Shown: positions 62,254-64,000 of the stretch, in pieces
Layout of the letters: each line of letters starts with the position of its first letter
How positions within the stretch are numbered: position 1 is the first letter of the stretch
Assembly (NCBI GenBank): GCA_007449985.2
Contig: VIIQ02000029.1
Coordinates: 62,001 to 126,000, forward strand
Source: Desmodesmus armatus
Lineage: Eukaryota > Chlorophyta > Chlorophyceae > Sphaeropleales > Scenedesmaceae
Length of the DNA stretch: 64,000 nucleotides
Reading direction: 5' to 3'
The notes under the pieces: model-generated
What the model was told of the DNA's origin: nothing
Databases searched by the model: none
Seen by the model: only the letters and a program-made list of their open reading frames with translations
Translations under genes and position numbers: made by a program

Positions 62254-63308
62254 ACTTGATGTTCATTAGAATAGATGGACTGAAGGTAAGCTTGGACCAT
62301 GTGCTGTTGCTGCTGGAGTCAGCAACATGTTTGTGTGTTACGGTGACGCTCATCTTGTTGTTGGTTGCTGAAGGTCTGGCAGCAATGCCTCTTTACAGCA
62401 GGGCCTCAGGAGGTGCTGTCAGCTGAGCACAGCCGCCATCAGTGGCATTATGCTGCAGCCTCTTTTCCCAGTTGAGTGACTGGTTGCAACCAACCCGATG
62501 ACAGCATCAGCATCGGTAGTAATACATTACACAGCTGTATGTTGCTCTAGATCTACGGTCATGAGCCCTGAGTTTGGCCAGTATTGCCGTCGTTGTGCAA
62601 TTGTTGTGCCACCACACGGACATGTTGTAACTCCTGTGCTGACCCCTTGTTTGCTGACACACCGTGTGTCAGGGCGGCACCCTCACACTCAGTGTGTACA
62701 GCGGTGTACAGTGACTGTACACACATGCATGCAATGGCGATTGTGGCAAAAGCACCAAATTGCACAGCCCATCGAACAGGGCAGAGGGTTGCTGACTGCA
62801 GCTAGAATCATCATGTATGATTTTTAAATGCAGTGCAAGCCTCGCAAACAGCAGCTGGGTGAGTCACAGGCTGCACAGACACCCAGCTGTCTGGTGTCAC
62901 CCAAACAACGAACGCACATGGCAGGCCCAAACCCATCCTTGGAAAGTGAAAATCGACTTCGGACATCGTTTGGTGGCCCAAACACACAGCAAAGGCTCTT
63001 GATCTCCCACACACTGTCTGCCCTTGTGTGACAGTTTTCAACTGCCTGGGCTTCAGTGACGCGCGAGGCAGGCAGTAACTCTTCCAATAATGATTCACTG
63101 TGATGTCAATTAGTTACAGTTCTCCTCAATTCTGTGTCGCCGCACGATTTTAGTGCTGCTGTACAGGCAGGGTGTCGCCGTATGTGCTTTCGAAGGACTG
63201 AATGGCTCTTATGGTGATCGAAAAGTAGCTGAAATCCACCCATAGATACGATGGTGCTCTAGCAAAAGCTTCCAGCTTCGGGCCCAAGAACAGCCTTGCT
63301 GCAGCATC
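62254..63308. other. Intergenic, no feature recognised
   Basis: Small overlapping frames near 62800-63100 on both strands have no recognisable motif or splice structure. Confidence 0.5.
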
Positions 63309-63919
63309 ATGGCCTCTGCAGCAGTGCTGGCTGGAGTACTGCTGGTACTGCTGCAAGCAGCAATCATCAGTGCAGGACCTCTTGATGACACGTGAGTGCC
63401 TCCAGCATGTGCTGATGCTGTTTGGTGCTCGCTGCAGCTGCTGCTCACCTAAACTGGGGTGCCAGCAGCAGCAGTCTGCAATGTAGAACGCAGGGATCGC
63501 TCCTGCACATGATGCAAGCATATCACCCCAGCAAGACAGTCAATGCAGCATCCAGTGCATACAGCAGCAAATACCTAACGCTGGAATCTGGAAGCTGCTA
63601 CACAAGGCAGCAGCAGCACCAACAAAACACATGCCCCCTCTGATCTGGGATGTGCACGCCGCTATGTTCCTGTCACATTGTGGATGCTGATGTGGTGTGC
63701 TCGAACACGTGCCAGTGGGTCTTTGGCATTGCTGACAGCACAAAAGAATTGCTGCAGAACAAGCCTGGCTGCTGGAAAAAGCTCTATGCATACGGTACAT
63801 ATGCTTGCAATGCAACATGGCAGTGAAACTCCGCTGTGTTTATGTGTTGCCGTTGCGCCTGCAGGCACCGCAATGATGGGTTGGGTCTGCAGCAGGCTGA
63901 CCTGCAGCGCAGTGCAGGT
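63309..63919 (+). CDS. Possible third secreted protein (5' exons, gene runs to or past the window end)
   Basis: ATG 63309 opens MASAAVLAGVLLVLLQAAII, a typical signal peptide, and the exon ends GATGACAC|GTGAGT at 63391. Downstream, 63690-63801 can be read as VVCSNTCQWVFGIADSTKEL and onward, ending at a donor (TACG|GTACAT). It joins in phase to 63866-63919 (GTAMMGWVCSRLTCSAVQ|GTGATA). The acceptor linking exon 1 to the middle segment was not found, so the model is incomplete. A signal peptide plus cysteines would fit with its neighbours, but no shared cysteine pattern was seen. Confidence 0.4.
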
Positions 63920-64000
63920 GATAAGTCGCTCATGAGATGCATGGATAGCTTCTGTTGTTGACAAGCCCTGTACATGCACATCTGCATACGGGCTCATGCA

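Overview
The window is nuclear DNA of a green alga, most likely a chlorophycean (Chlamydomonas/Scenedesmus/Haematococcus type). The evidence is: spliced GT-AG genes, a Rubisco assembly chaperone gene (RAF1) with an apparent plastid transit peptide, very frequent CAG/CTG runs, a Ty1/copia element, and a non-LTR element resembling the Dualen/RandI group described from Chlamydomonas. The species call is inference. No bacterial-type operons, rRNA or intact tRNA genes were seen.

Layout: six copies of one multi-exon gene family ending in a MYND zinc finger make up most of the window. They are A (+, left-truncated, 219-2535), B (-, 9863-16514), C (-, 18003-24226), D (+, 24562-31103), E (+, 32409-49482) and F (-, 51055-56667). 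RAF1 (+, 3807-9026) lies between A and B. From 57.6 kb on there are small secreted-protein genes: two paralogues sharing an eight-cysteine C-terminal module (57654-58335 and 61015-62253), then the 5' end of a possible third (63309 on).

I reconstructed the MYND family as seven coding exons: a 21-30 nt first exon reading roughly MA(A)(G)WSW, then exons of about 361, 1100-1200, 136, 135, 600 and 555 nt. In copy E the seven exons sum to 2907 nt (968 codons plus stop) once transposons are set aside, and every phase matches. The other five copies each show at least one frame break, a stop or an insertion.

Copy E is broken by a two-level nest. A Dualen/RandI-like LINE (RT, PHD finger, RNase H, CCHC, restriction-like endonuclease) sits in exon 2 with a 13-bp target duplication. 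A Ty1/copia element sits inside the LINE's RNase H region with a 5-bp duplication, and its two LTRs differ only in a (TC)n tract. Copy D carries a different 5'-truncated LINE, and copy F carries a 126-bp tail of the first LINE.

The most unusual observations are three. First, 'exon echoes': partial copies of exon edges together with their splice sites, repeated in the adjoining introns of RAF1 and of MYND copies C and F. Second, the copia element carries what looks like a complete 39-nt antisense copy of a tRNA-iMet 5' half at its primer site, followed by a second, degenerate primer-site copy. Third, the pair of secreted proteins combines Gly/Asn- or His/Asp-rich repeats with an identical cysteine spacing.

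Many frame breaks fall in or near homopolymers and trinucleotide runs, including one in RAF1, so assembly indels cannot be separated from true pseudogenes by reading alone.
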